A stretch of 64,000 bases of DNA from Romboutsia_E sp900604535 (GCF_900604535.1 NZ_UWOT01000011.1:1-64000), one strand, 5' to 3'; positions 53,671 through 63,468 are shown, numbered from the stretch's first letter. Program-made: numbers and translations. The notes: a model not told the origin generated them from the sequence alone.

Positions 53671-54414
53671 ATGGATATAAGAGAATTATTAAGTGGGGTT
53701 AAAAATGGTTCGGTTAATATTGATGAAGCCTTAAAGTCCCTTAAAGATTTACCATATGAGGATATAGGGTACGCTAATATAGACCATCATAGAAAAATAA
53801 GGACAGGGTATCCTGAAGTTATTTATTGTGAAGGAAAAAATGATGATCAAATTATTGGGATAATAGAAAGAATGACACAAAAAAACAGTAATATACTTGG
53901 TACAAGGTGTAGAAAAGAAACTTATAACAAAGTAAAACAAATTTACCCTAATGCAGAATATGAAGATATTTCGAAAATTTTAAAAATACAAAATCATGAT
54001 ATAGAAAATAACGGGAAGGGCAAGATTGTTGTGATTACAGGAGGAACATCAGATATACCAGTAGCAGATGAAGCTTATTATACAGCTAAATTTTTAGGTA
54101 ATACTGTAGAGAGAATATATGATGTAGGAGTTGCAGGAATACATAGGTTATTAAGTAAAAAGCATATAATTGAAAGTGCGAGGGTAATAATAGCTGTTGC
54201 AGGTATGGAGGGAGCATTGCCGAGTGTTGTAGGAGGACTTGTAGATGTACCGATAATAGCTGTACCAACATCTGTAGGATATGGAGCTAATTTTGGAGGA
54301 TTATCATCGCTTTTAACAATGTTAAACAGTTGTGCATCTGGGATATCAGTTGTTAATATAGATAATGGATTTGGAGCAGGTTATCTAGCTTCAATGATTA
54401 ATAAGCTAAAGTAG
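53671..54414 (+). CDS. larB: Nickel-pincer cofactor biosynthesis protein LarB
   Basis: Carboxylates and hydrolyses nicotinic acid adenine dinucleotide, the first step of the nickel-pincer nucleotide cofactor of lactate racemase. The 247 residues have a PurE-like C-terminal half with GGTSDIPVADEA near 124-135, VAGMEGALPSVVGGL near 176-190 and PTSVGYGANFGG. GGGGAG precedes ATG 53671. It is followed after 17 bases by larC. No larA or larE is present in this window. Confidence 0.93.
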   Translation: MDIRELLSGVKNGSVNIDEALKSLKDLPYEDIGYANIDHHRKIRTGYPEVIYCEGKNDDQIIGIIERMTQKNSNILGTRCRKETYNKVKQIYPNAEYEDISKILKIQNHDIENNGKGKIVVITGGTSDIPVADEAYYTAKFLGNTVERIYDVGVAGIHRLLSKKHIIESARVIIAVAGMEGALPSVVGGLVDVPIIAVPTSVGYGANFGGLSSLLTMLNSCASGISVVNIDNGFGAGYLASMINKLK

Positions 54415-54431
54415 GTTAATGGGGGTAAGAT

Positions 54432-55615
54432 ATGGATCAAAGGATAATTTATTTTGATATTGTAAATGGAATATCAGGGGATATGACTTTAGCAACTCTT
54501 TTAAACTTAGGAGTTTCGAAGGAAATATTTTTAGAAGAACTGAGTAAGTTGAATTTAAATAACGAATTTGAAATAAAAATAATATCTAAGATTGAAAATG
54601 GAATAAAAGGGACAAATGTAGATGTAATAATAAAAGAGCAAAACGTTCATAGACATTTAGTAGATATATATAATATAATTGATCAAAGTTATTTAAATGA
54701 AAATGTAAAAAGTATGGCTAAAAAAGTATTTATGACAATCGGTGAGGCTGAAGCTAATGTTCATGGTACTACTATAGATAAAATTCATTTTCATGAAGTC
54801 GGAGCAATAGATTCTATTGTAGATATTGTAGGAGCATGTATACTTATAGATTTACTATGCGTGGATAAAATATATTCAACACATGTTCCAGTAGGTTCGG
54901 GACTTGTGAAATGCGATCATGGTGTTATGCCTATACCAGCACCTGCCACTTTAGAAATATTAAAAGGAGTTCCTATAAAGTTAAATTCTGTAAAAGGAGA
55001 GTGTACAACTCCGACAGGAGCTGCAATAATAAAAACATTATGTGATGAATTTGTTGATGTATTAGAATTTGAACCAAAACAAATAGGATATGGGATAGGT
55101 CATAAGACATTTGAGATACCTAATATGTTGAGAAGTGTATTAGGTATAAAAAAAAACAAAAATTTATATATGAAATAATTTGTAATATTGATGATATGTC
55201 TCCGGAAGTATACTCTTATTTATATGAGAAATTATTAGATGAGGGTGTATTAGATATATATACAGAAAGTATATATATGAAAAAAAATAGACCAGCAACT
55301 AAATTATGTGTATTGTGCAAAGAGCAAGACTTAAATAGATTTATAGAAATTATACTTATACAAACTAGCAGTTTTGGGGTAAGGTATAATAAGTATAGTA
55401 GAGAGGAACTAAATAGATCTTTTCAAAAAATACATACAAAATATGGTGAAGTTACTGTAAAGTTAGGATACTATAATAATAAACTAATTAAAGCTACTCC
55501 TGAGTATGAAGAATGTAAATCTATAGCAAAACGATATGATATAAGCATAAATGAAGTATATTTTGAAATAAACTGTATAATAAAACAGAAAATTAATTCT
55601 AAATTGTTGACATAA
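54432..55615 (+). CDS. larC: Nickel insertion protein LarC, read through a -1 frameshift
   Basis: CTP-dependent nickel insertase completing the NPN cofactor. The zero frame runs from ATG 54432 to TAA 55176-55178 (248 residues, LarC1 part with FDIVNGISGDMTLATLLNLG and HFHEVGAIDSIVDIVG). The rest of the family sequence continues in the -1 frame (CNIDDMSPEVYSYLYEKLL) to the TGA/TAA region at 55615. At 55151-55157 the zero frame reads A_AAA_AAC, a classical -1 slippery heptamer. Slipping there gives one uninterrupted product of about 394 residues, the normal LarC length. Lactobacillus plantarum larC is known to use a frameshift as well, so I treat this as programmed and the gene as intact. Confidence 0.85.
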
Positions 55616-55672
55616 GGAATAAATTTTGATAAATTTATATACACCTAAAGAAATAAAATTGAAATTAAACGT

Positions 55673-55743
55673 CACTCGTATATACCCGAAAATAAGGTTT
55701 GGGAGTTTCTACCGAGATACCGTAAATATCTTGACTATGAGTG
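55673..55743 (+). ncRNA. Guanine-class purine riboswitch aptamer
   Basis: P1 pairs CACTCGTA 55673-55680 with TATGAGTG 55736-55743. Core elements TATACCCG, GGTTTGGGAGTTTCTACCGA and CCGTAAATATCTTGAC are in the canonical order. The specificity position before TATG is C (GAC-TATG), which indicates guanine/hypoxanthine, not adenine. It controls guaB-guaA downstream, fitting product feedback. Confidence 0.95.
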
Positions 55744-55892
55744 AAATTATTATTAGCAAAGTATCAAAGTAAAGTAAATATGTAGGCTGATAAATGAATC
55801 CCTATATGTTAGCTATAAATGGATACTTTGAAAGCCTGTATAGTAATTTCACTTCTAAGTAAAAATTTGAAGTTATTATACAGGTTTTTTTA
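55744..55892 (+). terminator. Expression platform and terminator of the guanine riboswitch
   Basis: The terminator proper pairs CCTGTATA 55835-55842 with TATACAGG 55877-55884, extends inward through ACTTC/GAAGT, and ends in a T run. The aptamer's 3' strand AGTGAAATTATTATT can instead pair with AGTAATTTCACT at about 55842-55853 as antiterminator. Between them, CAAAGTATC and GATACTTTG (about 55757 and 55821) form an additional long-range hairpin. Confidence 0.82.
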
Positions 55893-55972
55893 TTTATACT
55901 TTTTTAATACGAACAAAAATACAAATATATAATAAAAAATTCGATAAGGTAAATAATGAAAGGAGAAAAACT

Positions 55973-57436
55973 ATGGCAACTATAATAAAAGAAGGTTTAA
56001 CGTTTGATGATGTTTTACTGATACCACAAAAATCAGAGGTATTGCCACAAAATGTTAAGACAGAAACATATCTAACTAATAAAATAAAACTTAACATACC
56101 TTTAATGAGTGCAGGTATGGATACAGTTACAGAGTCAAAAATGGCTATATCAATGGCTAGACAAGGTGGTATAGGAATAATCCATAAAAATATGACGATA
56201 GAAGAACAAGCGTTAGAAGTTGACAAAGTTAAAAGAAGTGAAAGTGGTGTTATAGTAGATCCTTTCTATTTATCAAAAGATCATACAATAAAAGATGCAG
56301 ATGATATAATGGGTAGATATAAGATATCAGGAGTTCCAATAGTAGATGAATATAATAAGTTAATTGGGATAATAACTAATAGAGATATAAAATTTGAAGA
56401 TGATATGACTAGACGCATCGAAGATGCTATGACTAAAGAAAATTTAGTTACTGCAAGAGAAGGAATTGATTTAGTAGAAGCTCAAGCTATACTAAAGAAA
56501 CATAAAATTGAAAAACTACCTATAGTAGATGATGAAGGTTACTTAAAAGGTTTAATAACTATAAAGGATATAGAAAAGAAAATTCAATATCCAAACTCAG
56601 CAAAAGATTCACATGGAAGACTTTTATGTGGAGCAGCAGTAGGAATAGGATCAGACCTTATAGAAAGAGTGTCAGCTTTAGTGAAAGCTAATGTTGATGT
56701 AGTTGTTTTAGATAGTGCTCATGGACATTCTAAAGGAGTTATAAATGCTGTTACAAGAATAAAAGAAGTATATCCAGAACTTCAAGTAATAGCAGGAAAT
56801 GTTGCTACAGCTCAAGCTACAGAAGATTTAATAAAAGCAGGAGCGGACTGTGTAAAGGTAGGTATTGGTCCTGGTTCTATATGTACAACAAGAGTTGTTG
56901 CAGGAATTGGGGTTCCTCAATTAACAGCAGTTATGGATTGTGCTCAGGTTGCAGCAAAGTATAACGTACCTATAATTGCTGATGGTGGTATAAAGTACTC
57001 AGGAGATATTGTAAAAGCATTAGCAGGTGGAGCATCAGTTTGTATGATGGGATCAATGTTTGCTGGAACAGAAGAAAGTCCGGGTGAAACAGTTCTTTAC
57101 AAAGGTAGATCATATAAAACATATAGAGGAATGGGATCTATAGCAGCTATGGAGAAGGGTTCTAAAGATAGATATTTCCAAAGCGATGCTAAGAAATTAG
57201 TTCCAGAAGGTGTTGAAGGAATGGTTCCATATAAGGGTAGAGCTGAAGATATAATATTCCAAATGTTAGGTGGTATAAGATCTGGACTAGGATACTGTGG
57301 AGCGCAAACGATAACTGCATTACAAGAAAAAGCTCAATTTGTAAAAATAACAGCAGCATCATTAAAAGAAAGTCATCCACATGACATAACAATAAGCAAA
57401 GAAGCGCCAAACTATAGTTCACAAGGAGATATGTAG
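55973..57436 (+). CDS. guaB: Inosine-5'-monophosphate dehydrogenase
   Basis: Oxidises IMP to XMP with NAD+, the first guanine-specific step. The 487 residues have an IMPDH barrel interrupted by two CBS domains (about 95-205). The catalytic cysteine is in GPGSICTTRVVAG, near residue 304, and the flap lies in the RYFQSDAKKLVPEGVEG region near 405. AAAGGAG precedes ATG 55973. guaA starts five bases after the stop. A guanine riboswitch controls the leader. Confidence 0.98.
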   Translation: MATIIKEGLTFDDVLLIPQKSEVLPQNVKTETYLTNKIKLNIPLMSAGMDTVTESKMAISMARQGGIGIIHKNMTIEEQALEVDKVKRSESGVIVDPFYLSKDHTIKDADDIMGRYKISGVPIVDEYNKLIGIITNRDIKFEDDMTRRIEDAMTKENLVTAREGIDLVEAQAILKKHKIEKLPIVDDEGYLKGLITIKDIEKKIQYPNSAKDSHGRLLCGAAVGIGSDLIERVSALVKANVDVVVLDSAHGHSKGVINAVTRIKEVYPELQVIAGNVATAQATEDLIKAGADCVKVGIGPGSICTTRVVAGIGVPQLTAVMDCAQVAAKYNVPIIADGGIKYSGDIVKALAGGASVCMMGSMFAGTEESPGETVLYKGRSYKTYRGMGSIAAMEKGSKDRYFQSDAKKLVPEGVEGMVPYKGRAEDIIFQMLGGIRSGLGYCGAQTITALQEKAQFVKITAASLKESHPHDITISKEAPNYSSQGDM

Positions 57437-57441
57437 ACAAT

Positions 57442-58977
57442 ATGAAGAAGCATGAATTAGTACTTGTAGTTGATTTTGGGGGACAATATAATCAATTAAT
57501 AGCAAGAAGAGTAAGAGAGAATAATGTATACTGTGAAATAATACCTTATACTACAGATATAGAAACAATAAAATCGAAGAATCCGAAAGGGATAATATTT
57601 ACAGGTGGACCTAATAGTGCATATTTAGATAACTCTCCTACGATATCAAAAGAGATATTTGATATAGGAGTACCAATACTAGGTATTTGCTACGGAGTAC
57701 AAATAATGTCTCATGTATTGGGTGGAAATGTAAGAAAAGGTAATGCTAATGAAAAAGAATATGGTAGAACTGAAATAAAATATGAAGAATCTACTATATT
57801 TGAAGGTATGTCAACAAATATTGTATGGATGAGTCATACAGATTTAATAGATAGAGTTCCAGATGGATTTAAAATAGTAGCTCATACTAAAGATTGTCCA
57901 GTTGCTGCTATGGAAAATACAGAGAAAAAATTGTATGGAGTACAGTTCCATCCAGAAGTTGAACATTGTTTAGAAGGAGATAAAGTTCTTACTAACTTCT
58001 TATATAATGTTTGTGGTGTAAGTGGAGACTGGACTACAGATACATTTATAGAAGATAAGATAAATGAATTAAAAGCTATAATAGGTGACAAAAAAGTACT
58101 ATGTGCATTAAGTGGTGGAGTGGATTCATCTGTTGCTGCTGTACTTGTACACAGAGCTATAGGAGATAACTTAACTTGTGTATTTGTTGATCATGGTTTA
58201 CTTAGAAAAAATGAAGGTGACGATGTAGAAAGAATATTCAGAGATAAGTTTGATATGAACTTAATTAGAGTTAATTGTGAAGATAGATTCTTAGGTAAAT
58301 TAAAGGGAGTAACAGAGCCAGAATCTAAGAGAAAAATAATAGGTGAAGAATTCATAAGAGTATTTGAAGAAGAATCAGCTAAATTAGGAAAAATGGACTT
58401 TTTAGTTCAAGGAACTATATATCCAGATATAGTAGAAAGTGGGCATGGAGAAGCAGCTACTATAAAATCTCACCATAATGTTGGTGGAATACCTGAAGAT
58501 ATAGAATTCCAAATAGTTGAGCCACTAAGAGAATTATTTAAAGATGAAGTAAGAAAAATAGGGTTAGAGTTAGGTATAGAAGAAGGTTTAATATTTAGGC
58601 ATCCATTCCCAGGACCAGGATTAGGTATAAGGGTTATAGGAGAAGTTACTAAAGAAAGATGTGACATATTAAGAGAAGCTGATGCTATATATATGGATGA
58701 ACTTAAAAAAGCTGGATTATATAAAGAAATATGGCAAGCATTTGCGACATTGCCAGATGTAAAAACTGTTGGAGTTATGGGAGATGAAAGAACATATGCT
58801 TACTTAGTAGGTTTAAGAGCAGTTACATCTTCTGATGGAATGACTTCTGACTGGTATAAGATGCCGTATGATGTTTTAGAAAAAATATCAAACAGAATTG
58901 TAAATGAAGTTGATGGAGCAAATAGAGTAGTTTATGATATAACTTCAAAACCACCAGGAACAATAGAGTGGGAATAA
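57442..58977 (+). CDS. guaA: GMP synthase (glutamine-hydrolysing)
   Basis: Aminates XMP to GMP. The 511 residues have an N-terminal glutamine amidotransferase domain (catalytic Cys83 in GICYGVQ and His in GVQFHPEVEH), an ATP pyrophosphatase domain with P-loop LSGGVDSSVAA near 217, and the C-terminal dimerisation domain ending ITSKPPGTIEWE. It is coupled to guaB and shares its riboswitch. Confidence 0.98.
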   Translation: MKKHELVLVVDFGGQYNQLIARRVRENNVYCEIIPYTTDIETIKSKNPKGIIFTGGPNSAYLDNSPTISKEIFDIGVPILGICYGVQIMSHVLGGNVRKGNANEKEYGRTEIKYEESTIFEGMSTNIVWMSHTDLIDRVPDGFKIVAHTKDCPVAAMENTEKKLYGVQFHPEVEHCLEGDKVLTNFLYNVCGVSGDWTTDTFIEDKINELKAIIGDKKVLCALSGGVDSSVAAVLVHRAIGDNLTCVFVDHGLLRKNEGDDVERIFRDKFDMNLIRVNCEDRFLGKLKGVTEPESKRKIIGEEFIRVFEEESAKLGKMDFLVQGTIYPDIVESGHGEAATIKSHHNVGGIPEDIEFQIVEPLRELFKDEVRKIGLELGIEEGLIFRHPFPGPGLGIRVIGEVTKERCDILREADAIYMDELKKAGLYKEIWQAFATLPDVKTVGVMGDERTYAYLVGLRAVTSSDGMTSDWYKMPYDVLEKISNRIVNEVDGANRVVYDITSKPPGTIEWE

Positions 58978-58993
58978 TATAAAATAAGGGGGA

Positions 58994-59038
58994 TTTATTA
59001 TAATAATTAATTTTATTATAATAGATTCTTTTTTATTT
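58994..59038 (+). terminator. Weak terminator-like hairpin after guaA
   Basis: Two copies of the self-complementary TATTATAATA (58996-59005 and 59014-59023) can form an AT-only stem, followed by TTCTTTTTT. The lack of G:C pairs makes termination uncertain. Confidence 0.4.
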
Positions 59039-59119
59039 CAAATTAATTGTAGTTAATGTTTATTAAACATAATATAAAAATTTAGACAACAAAAGGTAAA
59101 GACATTTAGGAGGAATAAC

Positions 59120-60142
59120 ATGAAATTTAAAAAAATATTTTCATTAGGTACAGCAGTAATGTTATCTGCATCTATGTTAGTTGGATGTGGATCAAAATCT
59201 TCAAATGGATCATCAGATGATGTTATAAAAGTAGGTATGGTAGCGGATACAGGTGGAATAAATGATGAATCCTTCAATCAAAGTGCATGGGAAGGTCTTC
59301 AACAAGCACAAAAAGATTTTAATATTGAAATAAAAGTTATAGAATCTAAGCAAGCATCAGAGTATATTTCAAATATAGAAAGTCTTGTTGATGAAGATAT
59401 GGATTTAGTAATAGGTGTTGGTAATACTATGAAAGATGATATCGAAACACAAGCAAAGAATTATCCAGAACAACAATTTGCAATAATAGATGAGACGTAT
59501 GATAAAATACCCGAAAATGTAACACCTATATTATTTAAAGAAAATGAAGCTACATTTTTAGCTGGAGTTATAGCAGGAAAAACAACAAATACTAATAAAA
59601 TTGGATTTATAGGTGGTATGGAAAATAGCGTTATATCTAGATTCGAATATGGATTTAAATATGGTGTGAAAACAGCTAATAAAGATGCTAATGTTAATGT
59701 TCAATATGCAGGCACATTTTCTGATGCAGCTAAAGGCAAATCTATAGCTAACCAAATGTATGGAAATGACATAGATATAATATTATCTGCTGCAGGTGGA
59801 ACAGGATTAGGTGCAATTGAATCAGCTAAAGAAAACAATAAATATGCTATAGGTGTTGATAAAGATCAAAGCAACTTAGCTCCAAAAAATGTTTTAACTT
59901 CAGCTCTAAAAAAGGTTAATATTGGTGTATATGATACGGTAAAAGAATTAGTCAATGGTAAGTTAAAAGGTGGACAAGAGAAAATATATGGACTTAAAGA
60001 AGATGGAGTTGGTATACCGGAGTCTACTAAAAAATTAGTACCAGCAGATGTTTTAGATTTCGTAAATGAAATGAAAGAAAAAGTTAAAAATGGAGAAATA
60101 TCAGTACCTTCAACAAAAGAAGAGTATGAATCTACATTATAA
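59120..60142 (+). CDS. BMP family ABC transporter substrate-binding lipoprotein
   Basis: A 340-residue surface lipoprotein. Signal peptide with lipobox LVGC (lipidated Cys23), a short Ser/Gly/Asn spacer, then a BMP/PnrA-type binding domain beginning VIKVGMVADTGGINDESFNQ. Relatives bind purine nucleosides and feed an ABC importer. The guaBA operon upstream and purine permease downstream support a nucleoside ligand. The ATPase and permease genes are not next to it, so it is either an orphan or the rest is elsewhere. AGGAGG precedes ATG 59120. Confidence 0.92.
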   Translation: MKFKKIFSLGTAVMLSASMLVGCGSKSSNGSSDDVIKVGMVADTGGINDESFNQSAWEGLQQAQKDFNIEIKVIESKQASEYISNIESLVDEDMDLVIGVGNTMKDDIETQAKNYPEQQFAIIDETYDKIPENVTPILFKENEATFLAGVIAGKTTNTNKIGFIGGMENSVISRFEYGFKYGVKTANKDANVNVQYAGTFSDAAKGKSIANQMYGNDIDIILSAAGGTGLGAIESAKENNKYAIGVDKDQSNLAPKNVLTSALKKVNIGVYDTVKELVNGKLKGGQEKIYGLKEDGVGIPESTKKLVPADVLDFVNEMKEKVKNGEISVPSTKEEYESTL

Positions 60143-60169
60143 ATTATAAAATAGACATGTATATAATTA

Positions 60170-60215
60170 AAACTAGATTAAATTTTACTTTAAATTTAAT
60201 CTAGTTTTTTTATTT
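60170..60215 (+). terminator. Terminator after the BMP lipoprotein gene
   Basis: AAACTAGATTAAATTT and AAATTTAATCTAGTTT form a 16-bp stem, followed by a T run. Confidence 0.85.
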
Positions 60216-60268
60216 TTATTAAAAACACGAACTATTTTTAATAAAAAATTTAAAAAGTATAAAAAATG

Positions 60269-60297
60269 TTGCAAAAAAGTGTACTATATAATATAAT
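60269..60297 (+). promoter_or_regulatory. Sigma-A promoter of the purine permease gene
   Basis: TTGCAA (60269-60274), 17 bp, TATAAT (60292-60297). The purE promoter in this window has the same -35 and spacing. Confidence 0.65.
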
Positions 60298-60366
60298 TAC
60301 TAGTGTAAAGTTAGCTAATATTCGAATTATAATATGATAAAATAATAAAAAATATGGAGGTTGAAT

Positions 60367-61704
60367 ATGCAAGCTACTCAAACGAGTAACCAAGGTTTAC
60401 TAGATAAGGTTTTTAAGTTATCAGAACATAACACAAATGTTAAAACGGAAATTATAGCAGGTATAACAACATTCATGACTATGGCTTATATATTGGTTGT
60501 TAATGTTAATATTCTTGGAGAAACAGGAATGGATAGAAATGCAATATTTGCGGCAACTGCAATAGCTGCATTTATAGGATGTTTAGCTATGGGACTTTTA
60601 GCTAATTATCCAATCGCTTTAGCGCCGGGGATGGGCCTTAATGCATTCTTTGCATATACAGTTGTATTAGGAATGGGTCATACATGGCAATTTGCATTAT
60701 GTGCGGTTTTAATAGAAGGAATTATATTTATAATACTTACGGCTACAAATGTTAGAGAAAAAATTATAGATTGCATACCGCCAGTTTTAAAGCATGCAGT
60801 TACAGCTGGAATAGGACTTTTTATAGCGTTTATAGGGTTAGCAAATGCAGGTGTAGTAGTAACTGGTTCTACAATACTGGCATTAGGTAATATGAGAGAT
60901 CCTTTAGTTATATTAACGATAGTAGGAATAGTATTAGCTAGTATATTAATAGCAAAAAATATAAAAGGTGCGTTTCTTATAGCAATGTTAATAATATCAG
61001 CGATAGGTATGCTTTTAGGGCTTGTAGATTTACCTCAAGGAGTTATATCAACAAATGTACCATCAGTTAAGCCGTTATTTTTACAAGCATTCAGTGTACC
61101 AACTAATGAAATATTCAGTTTACAAATGCTAGTTATAGTAGTAACATTCTTATTTGTAGACTTATTTGATACTGTAGGATGTTTAGTAGGAGTTGCATCT
61201 AAAGGTAATTTATTAGATAAAGATGGAAAGCTTCCAAGAGCAAAGCAAGCATTATTTGCCGATGCAATAGCTACGACTGTAGGAGCAATGCTTGGAACTT
61301 CAACAGTAACATCATATGTTGAAAGTGCGGCAGGTATAGGAGAAGGTGGTAGAACTGGATTAACAGCAGTTACGACAGGAATATTATTCTTATTATCATT
61401 ATTATTTGCTCCATTATTTATAGCAGTACCAACTCAAGCTACATCGCCGGTACTTATAATAGTTGGAGTTATGATGGCGAGCTCATTAAAAGAAATAGAC
61501 TTCAATGATTTTACAAATGCAATACCAGCATTCTTAACATTAGCGATGATGCCGTTTGCATATAGTATAGCTGATGGAATTATATTTGGTATAATATCAT
61601 TTACAGTATTAAAATTAGCAACAGGGAAATCAAAAGAAGTGAATATATATTTAATAGTATTATCAATACTATTTATGCTTAAATTTGTATTCATCACTCA
61701 TTAG
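60367..61704 (+). CDS. NCS2 family purine permease (PbuG/AzgA type)
   Basis: Uptake of adenine, guanine or hypoxanthine. The 445 residues have about 13 hydrophobic helices. The AzgA-type signatures GITTFMTMAYILVVN near 35-50, ALAPGMGLNAFFAY near 85-98 and TSTVTSYVESAAGIGEGGRTG near 318 are clear. The start at ATG 60367 follows GGAGG; TTG 60361 is too close to it. No riboswitch precedes it, but an ACGAAC motif shared with guaB and purE does. Confidence 0.93.
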   Translation: MQATQTSNQGLLDKVFKLSEHNTNVKTEIIAGITTFMTMAYILVVNVNILGETGMDRNAIFAATAIAAFIGCLAMGLLANYPIALAPGMGLNAFFAYTVVLGMGHTWQFALCAVLIEGIIFIILTATNVREKIIDCIPPVLKHAVTAGIGLFIAFIGLANAGVVVTGSTILALGNMRDPLVILTIVGIVLASILIAKNIKGAFLIAMLIISAIGMLLGLVDLPQGVISTNVPSVKPLFLQAFSVPTNEIFSLQMLVIVVTFLFVDLFDTVGCLVGVASKGNLLDKDGKLPRAKQALFADAIATTVGAMLGTSTVTSYVESAAGIGEGGRTGLTAVTTGILFLLSLLFAPLFIAVPTQATSPVLIIVGVMMASSLKEIDFNDFTNAIPAFLTLAMMPFAYSIADGIIFGIISFTVLKLATGKSKEVNIYLIVLSILFMLKFVFITH

Positions 61705-61750
61705 TGATAAAATAATCAGCAAATAAAAAAGTTTAAACATTTAATAAAAG

Positions 61751-61789
61751 AAAAACTCCAAGTTAGAGATTCTAGCTTGGAGTTTTTTA
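61751..61789. terminator. Bidirectional terminator between the permease gene and fhs
   Basis: AAAAACTCCAAGTTAGA pairs with TCTAGCTTGGAGTTTTT (one G:U), flanked by A and T runs. Confidence 0.88.
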
Positions 61790-61791
61790 TA

Positions 61792-63468
61792 TTAGAATAA
61801 TCCTGAAATTATTCCGTTTTCATCAATATCTATTTTTTCAGCAGCAGGAGTTTTTGGAAGTCCAGGCATTTTCATTATGTTACCAGTAAGAGCAACGATA
61901 AAGCCTGCACCGGCTGAAACATTTAGTTGTCTAACCGTAATTTTAAATCCACTAGGTCTTCCTAACTTAGTAGCATCATCAGTTAAAGAGTACTGAGTTT
62001 TAGCCATACATATAGGCATATTTCCAAAACCTAAAGATTCTAGTTTATCTAATTCTTTTCTTGCTTGAGGAGTGAAATCTACACCGTCAGCTCCATAAAT
62101 TTTAGTAGCTATTGAATTTATTTTTTCTTCTATGCTTAACTCATCTTCATAGCAAAGTTGGAAGTTACTTTCTTTCTCATTTATAAGTCTTAGTACCTCA
62201 GTAGCTAATTCTATTCCACCTTCTCCACCTTTAGACCAAACCTGAGATACAGCAACATTTACACCTAATTCTTTACACTTTTCTTTTATTAGGTTAATTT
62301 CAGCTTGAGTATCAGTAGGGAATTCATTTATAGCAACTACTGCTGGTAAATTAAATACTTGGGTTATGTTTTCAACATGCTTTAATAAGTTTGGTAGACC
62401 TGCCTCTAAAGCTTCTAAATTTTCATTATTTAAATCATTTTTAGAAATTCCACCATTATATTTTAACGCTCTTACAGTAGCAACAATTATAACAGCAGAA
62501 GGCTCTATACCCGACACTCTACATTTTATATCTAAGAATTTTTCTGCACCAAGGTCTGCACCAAAACCACCTTCAGTAACTACATAATCAGCAAAATGCA
62601 TAGCCATCTTAGTAGCTATAACAGAGTTACATCCATGTGCAATATTTGCAAAAGGGCCACCATGTATGAAGGCTGGCGTTCCTTCTAGTGTTTGAACTAA
62701 ATTGGGTTTTAAAGCATCTTTTAATAAAGCAGCCATAGCACCGTTAGCTTTTAAGTCTGATGCAGTTACAGGATCTCCATCATAGTTATATGCAACTATT
62801 ATTTTTCCTAATTTTTCTTTTAAGTCTGATATATCATTTGCAAGGCAGAAGACTGCCATGACTTCTGATGCAACAGTTATGTCAAAACCATCTTGTCTAG
62901 TAACGCCATCAACTCTAGAACCTAATCCATCAACAATATTTCTTAGTTGCCTATCATTCATATCAACGCATCTTCTCCAAGTTATGCTTCTAACATCAAT
63001 ATTTAATGTATTTCCTTGGTGTATATGGTTATCTAGCATAGCTGCTAGTAAGTTGTTGGCAGCTCCAATAGCGTGTAAATCTCCTGTAAAATGAAGATTT
63101 ATATCTTCCATAGGTATAACTTGAGCATATCCACCACCTGCGGCTCCGCCTTTTATACCAAATACAGGACCTAAAGAAGGTTCTCTTAACGCAACTAATG
63201 TATTTTTTCCAAGCCTAGAAAGTGCATCTGCAACACCAATTGTTGTAGTTGTTTTACCTTCACCTGCAGGCGTTGGGTTTATAGCAGTTGTTAATATAAC
63301 CTTTGATTTTTTATTTGAATTACTTTTTAATAAATTATAATCGATCTTAGCTTTGTATTTTCCGTACATATCGATATCATCTTCATGAATATTTAGCTTC
63401 CTAGCAATTTCTTTAATGTGCTTAGGTTTAGCTTCTTGTGCAATCTCTATATCTGATTTAAATGCCAT
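61792..63468 (-). CDS. fhs: Formate-tetrahydrofolate ligase
   Basis: ATP-dependent formation of 10-formyl-THF from formate, used in one-carbon metabolism and in the methyl branch of the Wood-Ljungdahl pathway. The 558 residues match family length. The P-loop TPAGEGKTTTTIG is near 67-79, with GIKGGAAGGGYAQVIPMEDI near 108 and the family signature VATVRALKYNGG near 330. GGAGGAATT precedes the start at 63468. It may work with CooS in C1 metabolism, but the remaining pathway genes are outside the window. Confidence 0.98.
   Translation of the reverse strand: MAFKSDIEIAQEAKPKHIKEIARKLNIHEDDIDMYGKYKAKIDYNLLKSNSNKKSKVILTTAINPTPAGEGKTTTTIGVADALSRLGKNTLVALREPSLGPVFGIKGGAAGGGYAQVIPMEDINLHFTGDLHAIGAANNLLAAMLDNHIHQGNTLNIDVRSITWRRCVDMNDRQLRNIVDGLGSRVDGVTRQDGFDITVASEVMAVFCLANDISDLKEKLGKIIVAYNYDGDPVTASDLKANGAMAALLKDALKPNLVQTLEGTPAFIHGGPFANIAHGCNSVIATKMAMHFADYVVTEGGFGADLGAEKFLDIKCRVSGIEPSAVIIVATVRALKYNGGISKNDLNNENLEALEAGLPNLLKHVENITQVFNLPAVVAINEFPTDTQAEINLIKEKCKELGVNVAVSQVWSKGGEGGIELATEVLRLINEKESNFQLCYEDELSIEEKINSIATKIYGADGVDFTPQARKELDKLESLGFGNMPICMAKTQYSLTDDATKLGRPSGFKITVRQLNVSAGAGFIVALTGNIMKMPGLPKTPAAEKIDIDENGIISGLF

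Noticed and set aside
54432..55615. larC as a frameshifted pseudogene
   Set aside because: Both halves are well conserved, the break lies at an A_AAA_AAC heptamer, and larC frameshifting is known in another Firmicute. A sequencing error in the A run cannot be excluded.
55673..55743. Adenine riboswitch
   Set aside because: The specificity position is C (GAC before TATG), and the downstream genes are guaB-guaA, so the guanine class fits.
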